Shown here piece after piece: positions 35,739-45,359 of a DNA stretch of 64,000 nt (positions are counted from its first letter, which is position 1; the number at the start of each line of letters is the position of its first letter). This DNA is from CAYTZN01 sp964442495. Its GTDB lineage: Bacteria; Pseudomonadota; Gammaproteobacteria; Legionellales; Legionellaceae. Below the pieces are notes generated by a model, which saw only the letters and a program-made list of their open reading frames with translations, had not been told where the DNA came from and did not search any database. Location: NCBI GenBank assembly GCA_964442495.1, contig CAYTZN010000005.1, positions 1 through 64,000 on the forward strand, given 5' to 3'. Position numbers and translations under genes: made by a program.

Positions 35739-36764
35739 TTATGACCAATCAAGAATAATTTTACCTGATTGTCCCGACGCCATGATCTCAAACGCCTGTT
35801 GAAAGTCTGCCACTGGAAAATGATGTGTTATCACCAGAGATAAATCTAAACCACTTTGTAACATGGCTATCATTTTATACCATGTCTCAAACATTTCCCG
35901 TCCATAAATCCCTTTGACCACCAATCCTTTAAATATAACTTTGCTCCAATCCATCGGCGTTTCATGTGGAGGAATACCAAGCATTGCTATGTGTCCACCA
36001 TGGTTCATGGCATCAACCATGTCCCTGATTGCCGAAGGATTTCCAGACATTTCGAGGCCAACATCAAAGCCTTCCGTCATTCCGAGTTCCGCCATCACGT
36101 CTTGAATGGATTGCTCTTTTACATTGATAGCACGTGTAGCACCCATTTGACGCGCCAATGCTAAACGGTGTTCATTCACATCAGTGATCACTACATGGCG
36201 CGCACCAATGTGCCGAAGAATAGCAACCGCCATGATACCGATGGGGCCTGCGCCAGTGACCAAAACATCTTCCCCAACCACATTAAATGCAAGCGCACAA
36301 TGAGCGGCATTTCCGAAAGGGTCAAGAATAGCTGCTTCATCTGCTGTAATGTTATCAGGTAGCGCTAAAACATTGCTTGCCGGCAAGGACAAATATTCAG
36401 CGAAACAACCAGGACGGTTTACACCAACACCTAACGTATTACGACATAAATGCCGCTTACCCGCTCTACAATTTCGACATAAACCACACGTAATATGACC
36501 TTCGCCTGAAACACGCTGCCCCCGATGCAAACCCTTTACTTCAGAGCCAATCTCAACAATTTCACCATAAAACTCATGGCCTACGGTCATGGGCACAGGG
36601 ATAGTAGCTTCTGCCCATTTATCCCATGCATAAATATGAATATCAGTCCCACAAATTGCTGTTTTTTTAATGGCGATCAATACATCATTCACGCCATACT
36701 CTGGCATGGGAACGTCTTCCATCCAAATACCCGGTTCACGCTTCGCTTTAACTAACGACTTCAT
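35739..36764 (-). CDS. tdh: L-threonine 3-dehydrogenase
   Basis: A 341-residue zinc medium-chain dehydrogenase that oxidises threonine to 2-amino-3-ketobutyrate with NAD. Catalytic zinc ligands are in CGTDIHIY and GHEFYGEI; the structural zinc cluster is CGLCRNCRAGKRHLC. The NAD fold has GAGPIGIMA. AGGGATC precedes the ATG. It follows kbl by 16 bp; the two enzymes turn threonine into glycine and acetyl-CoA. Confidence 0.97.
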   Translation of the reverse strand: MKSLVKAKREPGIWMEDVPMPEYGVNDVLIAIKKTAICGTDIHIYAWDKWAEATIPVPMTVGHEFYGEIVEIGSEVKGLHRGQRVSGEGHITCGLCRNCRAGKRHLCRNTLGVGVNRPGCFAEYLSLPASNVLALPDNITADEAAILDPFGNAAHCALAFNVVGEDVLVTGAGPIGIMAVAILRHIGARHVVITDVNEHRLALARQMGATRAINVKEQSIQDVMAELGMTEGFDVGLEMSGNPSAIRDMVDAMNHGGHIAMLGIPPHETPMDWSKVIFKGLVVKGIYGREMFETWYKMIAMLQSGLDLSLVITHHFPVADFQQAFEIMASGQSGKIILDWS

Positions 36765-36780
36765 ACTGATCCCTTCCTAA

Positions 36781-37965
36781 TTAAATAATATGTAACTCAC
36801 GGCCTACTTTTTCAAAAGCAGCTAATGCTTTATCTAAATGATGCGTTTCATGGGCAGCTGACATTTGAGTACGAATACGAGCCATCCCTTTTGGAACCAC
36901 AGGAAATGAAAAACCAACCACATAAATTCCTTCCAGTAACAACAATTCAGACATACGGCCCGCAATTGCTGCATCACCCAACATGACGGGAATAATCGCA
37001 TGTTCACCCGGAATAAGAGTAAAACCTAATCGGCTTAAGCCTTGACGAAAATATTGACTATTGGATTTAAGCTTTTTCACCAATTGATTGTCACGCTCTA
37101 ATAGCTCAAGAACAGTAAGTGACGTTTTTGCAATGACAGGCGCTAACGTGTTCGAAAAAAGATAGGGCCGTGAGCGTTGGCGTAGCCACTCCACAATAAC
37201 GCTATTGGCAGACGTATAACCACCAGAAGCGCCGCCTAAAGCCTTGCCTAACGTGCCCGTTAGAATATCAATACGAGACGACACTCCAAAATGCTCTGGC
37301 GTTCCACGACCAGTTTCACCCATAAACCCCACAGCATGGGAGTCATCGACCATGACCATCGCGTCGTATTTATCCGCCAAGTCACAAATAGCAGGCAAAT
37401 TAGCCAGTATGCCGTCCATCGAAAACACACCATCTGTTGCAATCAAGCGAAAACGTGCATGTTTAGCCGCAATCAGTTGTGTTTCTAAATCTACCATGTC
37501 GTTATTTGCATAACGAAAACGTTGTGCTTTGCAGAGCCGTACACCATCAATAATACTGGCGTGGTTTAAAGCATCACTTATAACTGCATCTTCAGGCCCA
37601 AGCAGGGTTTCAAATAAACCTGTGTTGGCATCAAAACATGAGGAATATAAAATGGTGTCTTCCTTACCGAGAAACGTGCTTATCTTTCGTTCAAGTAATT
37701 TGTGCGGCGTTTGAGTCCCGCAAATGAAGCGCACAGAGGCCATACCATAACCATAGGTATCCAAAGCACGCTGACCTTCTGCAATAAGATCAGGATGATT
37801 AGCAAGGCCTAAATAGTTGTTAGCACAAAGATTAATAACACTGTGTTCATTCACATGAACCATGGCTTGTTGTTGACTGGAAATAACACGTTCGGGTTTA
37901 TATAGCCCCTCATCCTTGATTTTAGTTATTTCATCTTGCAAAAAATCAATGAATCGATCATGCAC
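36781..37965 (-). CDS. kbl: 2-amino-3-ketobutyrate coenzyme A ligase
   Basis: A 394-residue PLP enzyme of the alpha-oxoamine synthase family, cleaving 2-amino-3-ketobutyrate with CoA to glycine and acetyl-CoA. The PLP lysine sits in TGTLGKALGGASGG, with DDSHAVGFMG before it. I place the start at GTG 37965 (HDRFIDFLQDE follows), since GAGGAG lies six bases upstream and the length then fits the family; an ATG at 38007 would add 14 residues. It is first in the kbl-tdh operon and divergent from pcm. Confidence 0.95.
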   Translation of the reverse strand: MHDRFIDFLQDEITKIKDEGLYKPERVISSQQQAMVHVNEHSVINLCANNYLGLANHPDLIAEGQRALDTYGYGMASVRFICGTQTPHKLLERKISTFLGKEDTILYSSCFDANTGLFETLLGPEDAVISDALNHASIIDGVRLCKAQRFRYANNDMVDLETQLIAAKHARFRLIATDGVFSMDGILANLPAICDLADKYDAMVMVDDSHAVGFMGETGRGTPEHFGVSSRIDILTGTLGKALGGASGGYTSANSVIVEWLRQRSRPYLFSNTLAPVIAKTSLTVLELLERDNQLVKKLKSNSQYFRQGLSRLGFTLIPGEHAIIPVMLGDAAIAGRMSELLLLEGIYVVGFSFPVVPKGMARIRTQMSAAHETHHLDKALAAFEKVGRELHII

Positions 37966-38097
37966 AACGCTCTCCTCGAGACTCAATAAATTCGGCGATA
38001 ATATCAAATTTTACACAAATCCACTACGAAATAATCGCACCTTTTCTCATTTCTTGCTAAACTCTCTGCTCCGTTTTAACCTGGCATAGCATTTTGG

Positions 38098-38763
38098 ATG
38101 ATGAGCTACATGAATAGTCAAACAACACGCATCAATATGGTCAAACAACAATTAAAAACAGGCGATATTCACAACCAAACCATCCTTGAATTGTACAATG
38201 AGATTCCTAGAGAGGAATTTGTCCCTCACCATTTCAAAAATTTTGCTTATTCCGATATGCAAATTGCATTACCTCATCACCAACGGATGATGACGCCTCT
38301 TGAAGAAGCCAAATTAATCCAATCATTGAATTTACAAGGTCATGAAACTGTTTTGGAAATAGGCACCGGTAGTGGTTTTCTTACCGCTTTATTGAGCCGA
38401 CTTGCTAAAAAAATTATCAGTATTGATTATTATGCAGACTTTACCCTTGAAGCCCGTCAAAAATTGGCAACATATCAGTGTACCAATGTTGAACTTTTCA
38501 CAGGTGATGCCTTTAATGGATGGGTGGACAAAGCCCCTTACGATGTGATGATTTTCACCGGCGCGATGGACGCATTGACTGAAACGCAACGATTGCAATT
38601 ACTGCCAGGCGGTAAATTGTTCGCACTGATTGGCTCGGCACCCGTCATGCAAGCGCAGCTACACCAACTGGATCACAAGGGTCAATGGTATAAAGAGGTC
38701 ATTTTTGAAACCACTTTACCGCCACTTATCGATGAATTAAAACCAAACCCTTTTGTTTTTTAG
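38098..38763 (+). CDS. pcm: Protein-L-isoaspartate O-methyltransferase
   Basis: A 221-residue SAM enzyme that methylates isoaspartyl residues for repair of aged proteins. It has the PCMT layout: IPREEFVP, QIALPHHQRMMTP, the SAM motif VLEIGTGSGFLTALLS, and LLPGGKLFALIG. The usual PCMT substrate loop is slightly altered (SDMQIALPHHQ), typical of the shorter gammaproteobacterial branch. The start could also be ATG 38110. It is followed 12 bp later by tolC, a pairing often seen in Legionella-like genomes. Confidence 0.88.
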   Translation: MMSYMNSQTTRINMVKQQLKTGDIHNQTILELYNEIPREEFVPHHFKNFAYSDMQIALPHHQRMMTPLEEAKLIQSLNLQGHETVLEIGTGSGFLTALLSRLAKKIISIDYYADFTLEARQKLATYQCTNVELFTGDAFNGWVDKAPYDVMIFTGAMDALTETQRLQLLPGGKLFALIGSAPVMQAQLHQLDHKGQWYKEVIFETTLPPLIDELKPNPFVF

Positions 38764-38774
38764 GACAATCCTGC

Positions 38775-40205
38775 ATGAAAAAAAAGTCTCAATCGTTGAA
38801 ATTAACATGTAAAACTATTGCATTGAGACTCTCCCTATGTTTAAGCCTTGCTTTGAGTTACACGCCCCTACTGAAAGCCGCTGATCTAGTCGATATTTAC
38901 CATCAAGCGTTGGAAAATGACCCTACCTTTAAGGCCGCCTACAATAACTTTATGTCGGTAGCTGAAACCATTCCCCAGGCACGGTCAGGCCTCCTTCCTC
39001 AATTAACCATTGGGGCACAAACAGGCAGAAATGTTTTAAGCGTAAATGCCGGCGGAATTGATGGAATTGATGGGCAACAAACTTACAACGCCAGTGCATG
39101 GACAGTTAAAGCATCTCAAGCCATTTTTAACTATCAATCTTGGGCAAAAGTGCAGCAGGCAAAAGCATCCGTAAAGGCGGCGCATGCAACCTTCAATAGT
39201 GCTGCACAAGACTTGATTTTACGCACAGCAAAAGCGTATTTCGATGTCCTCCTTGCAAGGGATACCCTTAATTTTGCTGAAGCAAAAAAACGTGCAAACA
39301 AGCGACAGCTTGAGCAAGCCCAACAACGTTTTAATGTAGGCCTTGATGCCATTACCTCAGTTTACGAAGCAAAAGCGGCCTATGATCAATCCACAGCGCT
39401 AGTAATATCTGCGCAAAATAATCAAGTCAACCAAAATGAAAATTTACGAAAATTAACCAATCATGTATATGAATTTGTGGCCCCGCTTCGGGACAATACC
39501 ATTCCTCTGATTAAACCTGAGCCAAACAATGTCGAAGAATGGGTAGCTGCTGGCATAAAACAAAACTACAATTTATTTGCCGCCAAATTTAACATGCAAG
39601 CGGCTCGTGAAAACGTAAAAGCGCAAGCCTCTGGTGCTTGGCCAACGCTTGCCCTTCAAGGCAATAGTGCTCGAACATCCAATAGTGGCTCAGGAAGCAA
39701 CTTTTTTGTGCCCGCTTCACAAATGGTTTCAAACGTAGCCGTGGCCTTGAATTTCCCAGTTTTTCAAGGTGGGCTTGTTGAGGCCAATACAAAACAAGCT
39801 CGGTTTAACTTCCAAACCGCTGCAGAACAACTCGAAAAGACCTATCGGGATGTTGTGGTGAATAGCCATATTGCGTTCAATACTATTGTGGATGGCATAA
39901 GCAAAGTAAAAGCCGATAAACAAACCATTATTTCACAGCAAAACTCTCTAGAAAGTACTGAGGCACAGTTTCAAGTAGGCACCCGAACGATGGTGGATGT
40001 CGTCAATGCTCAACAACGGCTTTTCGAAGCACAAGAGCAATTAGCATCGGACCAATATGGCTTGATCAATGCTATACTTAATTTAAAATTTTTAGCCGGA
40101 TCATTAAATATGGATGATCTCCAAGAGATAAACTCCTGGCTTTTAACCACTCGCATCAATAGTTTGCCCCCCCAACAAAGGGCAACTAACGATATCAAGA
40201 AATAA
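38775..40205 (+). CDS. tolC: Outer-membrane efflux channel TolC
   Basis: A 476-residue outer-membrane factor. A signal peptide (about 1-35, ending LLKAADL) leads to two OEP repeats. Family features include DLVDIYHQALENDPTFKAA, FNYQSWAKVQQAKASV, RFNVGLDAITSVYEAKAA, and in the second half FQVGTRTMVDVVNAQQRLFEA. Length matches TolC, and it probably serves type I secretion and RND pumps, including possibly the RND pair at 13.4-17.8 kb. It lies between pcm and ttcA on one strand with short spacers. Confidence 0.94.
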   Translation: MKKKSQSLKLTCKTIALRLSLCLSLALSYTPLLKAADLVDIYHQALENDPTFKAAYNNFMSVAETIPQARSGLLPQLTIGAQTGRNVLSVNAGGIDGIDGQQTYNASAWTVKASQAIFNYQSWAKVQQAKASVKAAHATFNSAAQDLILRTAKAYFDVLLARDTLNFAEAKKRANKRQLEQAQQRFNVGLDAITSVYEAKAAYDQSTALVISAQNNQVNQNENLRKLTNHVYEFVAPLRDNTIPLIKPEPNNVEEWVAAGIKQNYNLFAAKFNMQAARENVKAQASGAWPTLALQGNSARTSNSGSGSNFFVPASQMVSNVAVALNFPVFQGGLVEANTKQARFNFQTAAEQLEKTYRDVVVNSHIAFNTIVDGISKVKADKQTIISQQNSLESTEAQFQVGTRTMVDVVNAQQRLFEAQEQLASDQYGLINAILNLKFLAGSLNMDDLQEINSWLLTTRINSLPPQQRATNDIKK

Positions 40206-40225
40206 CTTCACTTCAGGTTGTAACC

Positions 40226-41071
40226 ATGACATTTGTACCCTCTATCACTGAAAAAAAATTATTACATTACACAGGTAAAGCCATTGCTGATTTCAATATG
40301 ATTCAACAGGGCGATCGCATTATGGTGTGTTTATCAGGGGGTAAAGATTCATTTACGTTGCTCTCTTTACTTCACGCGTTAAGACGTCGCTCAAACAATA
40401 AATTTGACGTGTTTGCCTTCACACTGGATCAAGCCCAACCCGGTTGGGATGATAATGCGCTTCGCAACTGGCTAAAAGAACGTAACATAGAACATGAAAT
40501 TTTAACGCGTGATACTTACAGCATTGTTAAAGAAAAAATTCCTGAAGGCAAAACGTACTGTTCTTTGTGCTCACGGTTACGACGCGGCATTATCTACCGT
40601 TATGCGGAAGAGCATGGTTTTAATAAAATAGCATTAGGCCATCATCGCGATGATCTTATTCGGACGTTATTAATGTCCATTCTTTATAATGGCGATGTTC
40701 GCTCCATGCCCCCTAAATTGCTCAGTGACAATAAAAAACATATTGTTATTCGCCCTCTTTGCTATGTGCAAGAAAAAGACATTATTACTTACGCAGCGGA
40801 ACAACAATACCCCATTATTCCGTGCACATTGTGTGGCTCACAAGAAAATTTGGCGCGAAAACGGATAGGACGATTAATTGACCAACTAGCTGAAGAAAAC
40901 CCTAAAATCCCTAGCAATATATTGCACGCCTTGCAAAGCATAAAACCTAGCCAATTAATGGACCAAGATTTATGGAGCTTTAGGGATTTAGAAAAAAATC
41001 TACTGGATAGAGAAACCCCTCCCAATGAAGCCGTGTTCTTAGAAAGTGAGGCCGAAGAGACTCCAGAATAG
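40226..41071 (+). CDS. ttcA: tRNA 2-thiocytidine biosynthesis protein TtcA
   Basis: A 281-residue PP-loop ATPase that thiolates cytidine 32 of some tRNAs, using an iron-sulfur cluster. The PP-loop is LSGGKDSFTL; the cluster cysteines are in CSLCSRLRRG and IPCTLCGSQ. LGHHRDD follows, as in TtcA. The acidic C-terminus (ESEAEETPE) is not conserved. It follows tolC by 20 bp. Confidence 0.95.
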   Translation: MTFVPSITEKKLLHYTGKAIADFNMIQQGDRIMVCLSGGKDSFTLLSLLHALRRRSNNKFDVFAFTLDQAQPGWDDNALRNWLKERNIEHEILTRDTYSIVKEKIPEGKTYCSLCSRLRRGIIYRYAEEHGFNKIALGHHRDDLIRTLLMSILYNGDVRSMPPKLLSDNKKHIVIRPLCYVQEKDIITYAAEQQYPIIPCTLCGSQENLARKRIGRLIDQLAEENPKIPSNILHALQSIKPSQLMDQDLWSFRDLEKNLLDRETPPNEAVFLESEAEETPE

Positions 41072-41175
41072 ACAGTTTGATTTTTTTAAAATCAATACCT
41101 ATTAAAAATCAGCAATTAGTGGTTAACAAATGATGCACTGTGGTATAACATCAGCTTACCGTTTACTAGCAGACA

Positions 41176-43521
41176 ATGAAAACAATGACTGAATTATTAA
41201 TCACTAATTTTCGTAAGCTGCGTATATATAAAAGCCGCAGCTTTAAATTTGACTTTATTGCAGCACTTGTCGTCTTTTTAGTAGCAGTCCCTTTGTGCCT
41301 TGGCGTTGCTCTTGCCTCTGGTGCACCGCTTTTTTCAGGGATATTAAGTGGCATTATTGGGGGCATTGTTGTTGGGAGTTTAAGCGGCTCCTCTGTGAGC
41401 GTCAGTGGACCTGCTGCAGGCATGGCGGCCGTTGTGCTTGTTACAATCAATCAATTGGGCGACTTTAACACCTTCTTACTTGCACTAACATTAGCAGGCT
41501 TGCTCCAGATTATTATTGGCAATTTACGTGCGGGTTTTATAGCAGATTACGTCCCATCCAACGTGGTTCAAGGGTTATTGTGTGCTATCGGCGTTTTATT
41601 GATTTTTAAACAATTACCGCTTGCATTTACTATGTCTTCAGATCTTGCTGAACTTAAAATGCATTTATTAGACATGGAAGAAGGCTTTAGTTTCAAGCCC
41701 CTGATGGAGCTTTCTTTTCATATCAACAGCGGGGCCATGATTCTTTCTTTCATGTCACTGGCTATTTTAATCTACTTTGATAGAACCCAAATCGAATGGC
41801 TTAAAATTGTTCCTGGCCCTATTGCTGTTGTGATAATGGCTATTTTTTTAAACGAATTATTCATTATTACAAACTCTTATCTTGCTCAAAATAGCCTGCA
41901 ATTAGTCAATATTCCCAAGCACGATGACTTTGGTGATTTTATAGCACAGATGCACAACCCAGCCTGGTCAGCATGGTCTAATCCTAAAGTTTATTTATAT
42001 GCCGCCTTGCTTGGGACAGTGGCCTCTCTGGAAACCCTCCTCAATATCAAAGCCGGTGAAAAATTGGATAAAACCCGGCGCTATTGTTCTAAAGACAGGG
42101 AGCTAATTGCCCAAGGGGTGGGTAATTTTGTATCTGGATTGATTGGTGGTATTCCCATCACATCCGTTATTGTGCGAACCTCTGTTAATATTCAAGCCGG
42201 TTCTAAAACCAAATTTTCCACTATATTACACGGCGCTTTTATTTTGCTATCAGTGTGTTTTATTCCAGCAACCCTCAATAAAATACCCCTGGCTTGTTTA
42301 GCTACCATTCTTATTTATACGGGTTACAAATTAACCAATCCTGCCATTTACGTCAAAATCTATCGACAAGGCGCTGATAGGTTTATTCCTTTTATTGCTA
42401 CCTTGATTGGGATTGTGGCATTTAATTTTCTAGCGGGTATTTTGGTGGGTTTATTTGTAAGTTTATTGTACATTTTAAAATCAAACAGCCAAGTGCGTCT
42501 CGATATTATCAAAGAAATCTACCCAAATGGGGTGACTAGTCGCTTAATATTGCCCCAACAAACCACCTTTTTAAACAAAGCCTCTTTAGTCGCCGAACTT
42601 GAATCTATTCCTAAAAAAGCACAATTAATTATAGATGCACGCTATTCAGACTATATTGACAAAGAAATTGTGGAATTCATTAAAGAGTTTCAGAAGGAGC
42701 AAGCTCCGCACAAACAAATCTCTTTAAATTTAATTGGGTTTAAAGACCACTACAATATCCACAATTACATCGATTTTATCAATGTAACGACCTTCGATGT
42801 ACAGGCTACCCTAACGCCACTCCAAGTGCTGCGTATTTTGAAAGAAGGCAACCAACGCTTTTTAAATGACACACGCATCCATCGAAGCCTCAAAATAGAC
42901 ATTAAACACACTGCATCCACCCAATATCCAATTGCCGTTGTATTGGGATGCATTGACTCAAGAGTTCCTGTAGAAACTATTTTTGACATGAGTTTTGGTG
43001 ACCTCTTTTGTATTCGAGTGGCTGGCAATGTGGTCAACGATGATATCTTGGCAAGTGTTGAGTATGCCTGTCACGTGGTGGGCGCCAAACTGCTCGTAGT
43101 CCTTGGGCACACACGTTGTGGAGCTATTCAGGCCGCCTGTGATGGTGTTGAAAAAGGCCACATCACGCAACTGCTTGCAAAGATTCAACCAGCAATTGCC
43201 GCTGAAACAGAAACCACCGATCATCGAAACAGCAACAACATAGAATTCATGTACAATGTTACCGAATTAAACATTGCAAATACCCTGCAAAACATTTACC
43301 AAAATAGTGACATCTTACGTTTAATGACCGATCAAGAAGAAATTGGGCTTGTGGGAGCTGTTTATGATGTAAATAGCGGAGAGGTCAGCTTTAAGGATTT
43401 TTCCTCTGCTGTGAGCCGTTTTAGCAAGAAAAAATCCAGTAAATTAAAAGAAAGATTACGAACACTAATTAACTCTGAAAGCGTGCCTGTTAAAAAACCG
43501 CTTGATGAAACTCACTCCTGA
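41176..43521 (+). CDS. SulP anion transporter fused to beta-carbonic anhydrase
   Basis: A 781-residue fusion. The first part (to about 430) is a SulP permease: FIAALVVFLVAVPLCLGVALASGAPLF-type first helices, SGPAAGMAA, and GGIPITSVIVRTSVN. A linker with a STAS-like stretch (about 450-530) follows. Residues about 545-750 are a beta-carbonic anhydrase with zinc ligands C592 and D594 (CIDSR), H645 and C648 (GHTRCG). The pairing suggests bicarbonate uptake or exchange coupled to CO2 hydration. The start is the first of two close ATGs. It ends 9 bp before proS. Confidence 0.92.
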   Translation: MKTMTELLITNFRKLRIYKSRSFKFDFIAALVVFLVAVPLCLGVALASGAPLFSGILSGIIGGIVVGSLSGSSVSVSGPAAGMAAVVLVTINQLGDFNTFLLALTLAGLLQIIIGNLRAGFIADYVPSNVVQGLLCAIGVLLIFKQLPLAFTMSSDLAELKMHLLDMEEGFSFKPLMELSFHINSGAMILSFMSLAILIYFDRTQIEWLKIVPGPIAVVIMAIFLNELFIITNSYLAQNSLQLVNIPKHDDFGDFIAQMHNPAWSAWSNPKVYLYAALLGTVASLETLLNIKAGEKLDKTRRYCSKDRELIAQGVGNFVSGLIGGIPITSVIVRTSVNIQAGSKTKFSTILHGAFILLSVCFIPATLNKIPLACLATILIYTGYKLTNPAIYVKIYRQGADRFIPFIATLIGIVAFNFLAGILVGLFVSLLYILKSNSQVRLDIIKEIYPNGVTSRLILPQQTTFLNKASLVAELESIPKKAQLIIDARYSDYIDKEIVEFIKEFQKEQAPHKQISLNLIGFKDHYNIHNYIDFINVTTFDVQATLTPLQVLRILKEGNQRFLNDTRIHRSLKIDIKHTASTQYPIAVVLGCIDSRVPVETIFDMSFGDLFCIRVAGNVVNDDILASVEYACHVVGAKLLVVLGHTRCGAIQAACDGVEKGHITQLLAKIQPAIAAETETTDHRNSNNIEFMYNVTELNIANTLQNIYQNSDILRLMTDQEEIGLVGAVYDVNSGEVSFKDFSSAVSRFSKKKSSKLKERLRTLINSESVPVKKPLDETHS

Positions 43522-43530
43522 GGAACAAGC

Positions 43531-45237
43531 ATGCGTGCATCAAAATGGTTATTATCAACTCTTAAAGAAACACCAAATGACGCAGAGGTTGTTTCACATC
43601 AATTGATGTTAAGAGCGGGAATGATCAAGAAGTTGGGTTCAGGCCTTTATACATGGATGCCCTTAGGCTTAAAAATATTACGCAAAATCGAATGCATTAT
43701 ACGTGAAGAAATGAACCGCGCTTTTGCAATGGAAATATTAATGCCAGCTGTACAGCCTGCTGAGCTATGGCATGAAACAGGTCGCTGGGAAACGTTTGGC
43801 GGTCAATTATTAACGATGCAAGACAGCAATGGCCGCGATTATTGTTTTGGCCCCACCCATGAAGAAGTCATTACAGACGTGATGCGCCAAGAATTGCGCT
43901 CTTACAAACAATTGCCTATTAACGTATATCAAATCCAAACCAAGTTTCGTGATGAAATTAGACCTCGATTTGGTGTAATGCGCGCGCGTGAATTTATCAT
44001 GAAGGACGCTTATTCGTTTCACTTGCACCCTTCGTGTTTGCAACGCACGTATGATGTTATGTATCAAACGTATTGTCGTATATTCGATAGATTAGGTCTC
44101 ACGTATCGAGCAGTTGAAGCAGACACAGGCGCCATTGGCGGTGCTGTATCTCATGAGTTTCAAGTATTAGCAGACTCCGGTGAAGATTTGATTTTTTACA
44201 GCGATAACAGTTCTTATGCGGCAAACATAGAGCAAGCAAAAAGTTTATTACCTGCAAAAGCTGTGGCCTACCCAACAGAAAAAATGACAATTATCGAAAC
44301 ACCTAACCAAAAAACCATTGCAGAAGTCGCTCAATTTTTACAAATAGCCCCTGCTGACACTGTAAAAACATTGGTGGTGGAAGGTGTAGACAATACATTG
44401 GTAGCACTCGTGATAAAAGGGGATGATGAGCTCAATGAACTTAAAGCAGCAAAACACCCTCTGGTTAAAGCACCATTAACCTTTGCTAACGATAACATTA
44501 TTTTAAAAAACCTGAAAGCCCCTATTGGCTCACTGGGTCCTGTACATCTTAATATCCCAACGATTGTTGATCACCATGCTTTAGCGCTCACCTCCTTTGT
44601 CTGTGGAGCAAACCAGGAAGGCCAGCACTACAAGCATGTTGCATGGGAGCGTGATGCGAAATATCAAGACGCCTATGACCTTCGGAATGTTAAAGAGGGT
44701 GATACAAGCCCTGATGGTAAAGGCACCTTGCGGGCTTGTCGCGGTATTGAAGTTGGTCATATTTTTCAATTAGGCGAAAAATACGCGAAAGCCATGGGTG
44801 CAACGGTCATCAATGAGGAAGGCAAACCAACCACTTTAACCATGGGCTGTTATGGCTTAGGGATTTCACGCGTTGTGGCTGCTGCAATTGAACAACACCA
44901 TGATCAAAATGGCATTGTTTGGCCACAAAATATCGCTCCGTTCCAAATGGTTATTATTCCAATTAATGGACACCGCTGCCCAGTCGTTCAAGAAGCTGCA
45001 GAGGCGCTTTATCAACAGTTTAGTGCAATGGGAATTGATGTGTTGCTGGATGATAGAAATGAGCGCGCTGGTGTTTTATTTGCGGATAACGACTTGATTG
45101 GTATTCCACACCGCTTGGTGGTAAGCGAGCGAAATTTAGCCGAAAACGTCATCGAATACAAAGCACGTTGTGAAAGTGACGCTAAAAAAATTGCTCTAAC
45201 GGAACTTCCTTCCTTTATTAACACGTTGTTTAACTGA
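43531..45237 (+). CDS. proS: Prolyl-tRNA synthetase
   Basis: A 568-residue class II synthetase of the bacterial type. Motif 2 is FRDEIRPRFGVMRAREFIMKD and motif 3 is TMGCYGLGISRVVAA; the editing (INS) domain lies between (about 230-400, with KTLVVEG and HHALALTSFVCGAN). GAGGAAC precedes the ATG. No strong terminator follows, only a weak hairpin near 45290 (GCCGTGC/GCACGGC). Confidence 0.97.
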   Translation: MRASKWLLSTLKETPNDAEVVSHQLMLRAGMIKKLGSGLYTWMPLGLKILRKIECIIREEMNRAFAMEILMPAVQPAELWHETGRWETFGGQLLTMQDSNGRDYCFGPTHEEVITDVMRQELRSYKQLPINVYQIQTKFRDEIRPRFGVMRAREFIMKDAYSFHLHPSCLQRTYDVMYQTYCRIFDRLGLTYRAVEADTGAIGGAVSHEFQVLADSGEDLIFYSDNSSYAANIEQAKSLLPAKAVAYPTEKMTIIETPNQKTIAEVAQFLQIAPADTVKTLVVEGVDNTLVALVIKGDDELNELKAAKHPLVKAPLTFANDNIILKNLKAPIGSLGPVHLNIPTIVDHHALALTSFVCGANQEGQHYKHVAWERDAKYQDAYDLRNVKEGDTSPDGKGTLRACRGIEVGHIFQLGEKYAKAMGATVINEEGKPTTLTMGCYGLGISRVVAAAIEQHHDQNGIVWPQNIAPFQMVIIPINGHRCPVVQEAAEALYQQFSAMGIDVLLDDRNERAGVLFADNDLIGIPHRLVVSERNLAENVIEYKARCESDAKKIALTELPSFINTLFN

Positions 45238-45359
45238 AGATCCTTAGCACTAAAAGATTGGAGGTTGCGGATCCCCAGAGCCGCCGTGCCGCCTTTAAGC
45301 ACGGCATCCATTGTCAGTAGATCGCGTTAAAGGCTCTCTGCAGTGAAAAAATACACGCC

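Noticed and set aside
45283..45305. Hairpin GCCGTGC/GCACGGC after proS as terminator
   Set aside because: No T-tract follows on either strand, so it was not listed as a terminator.
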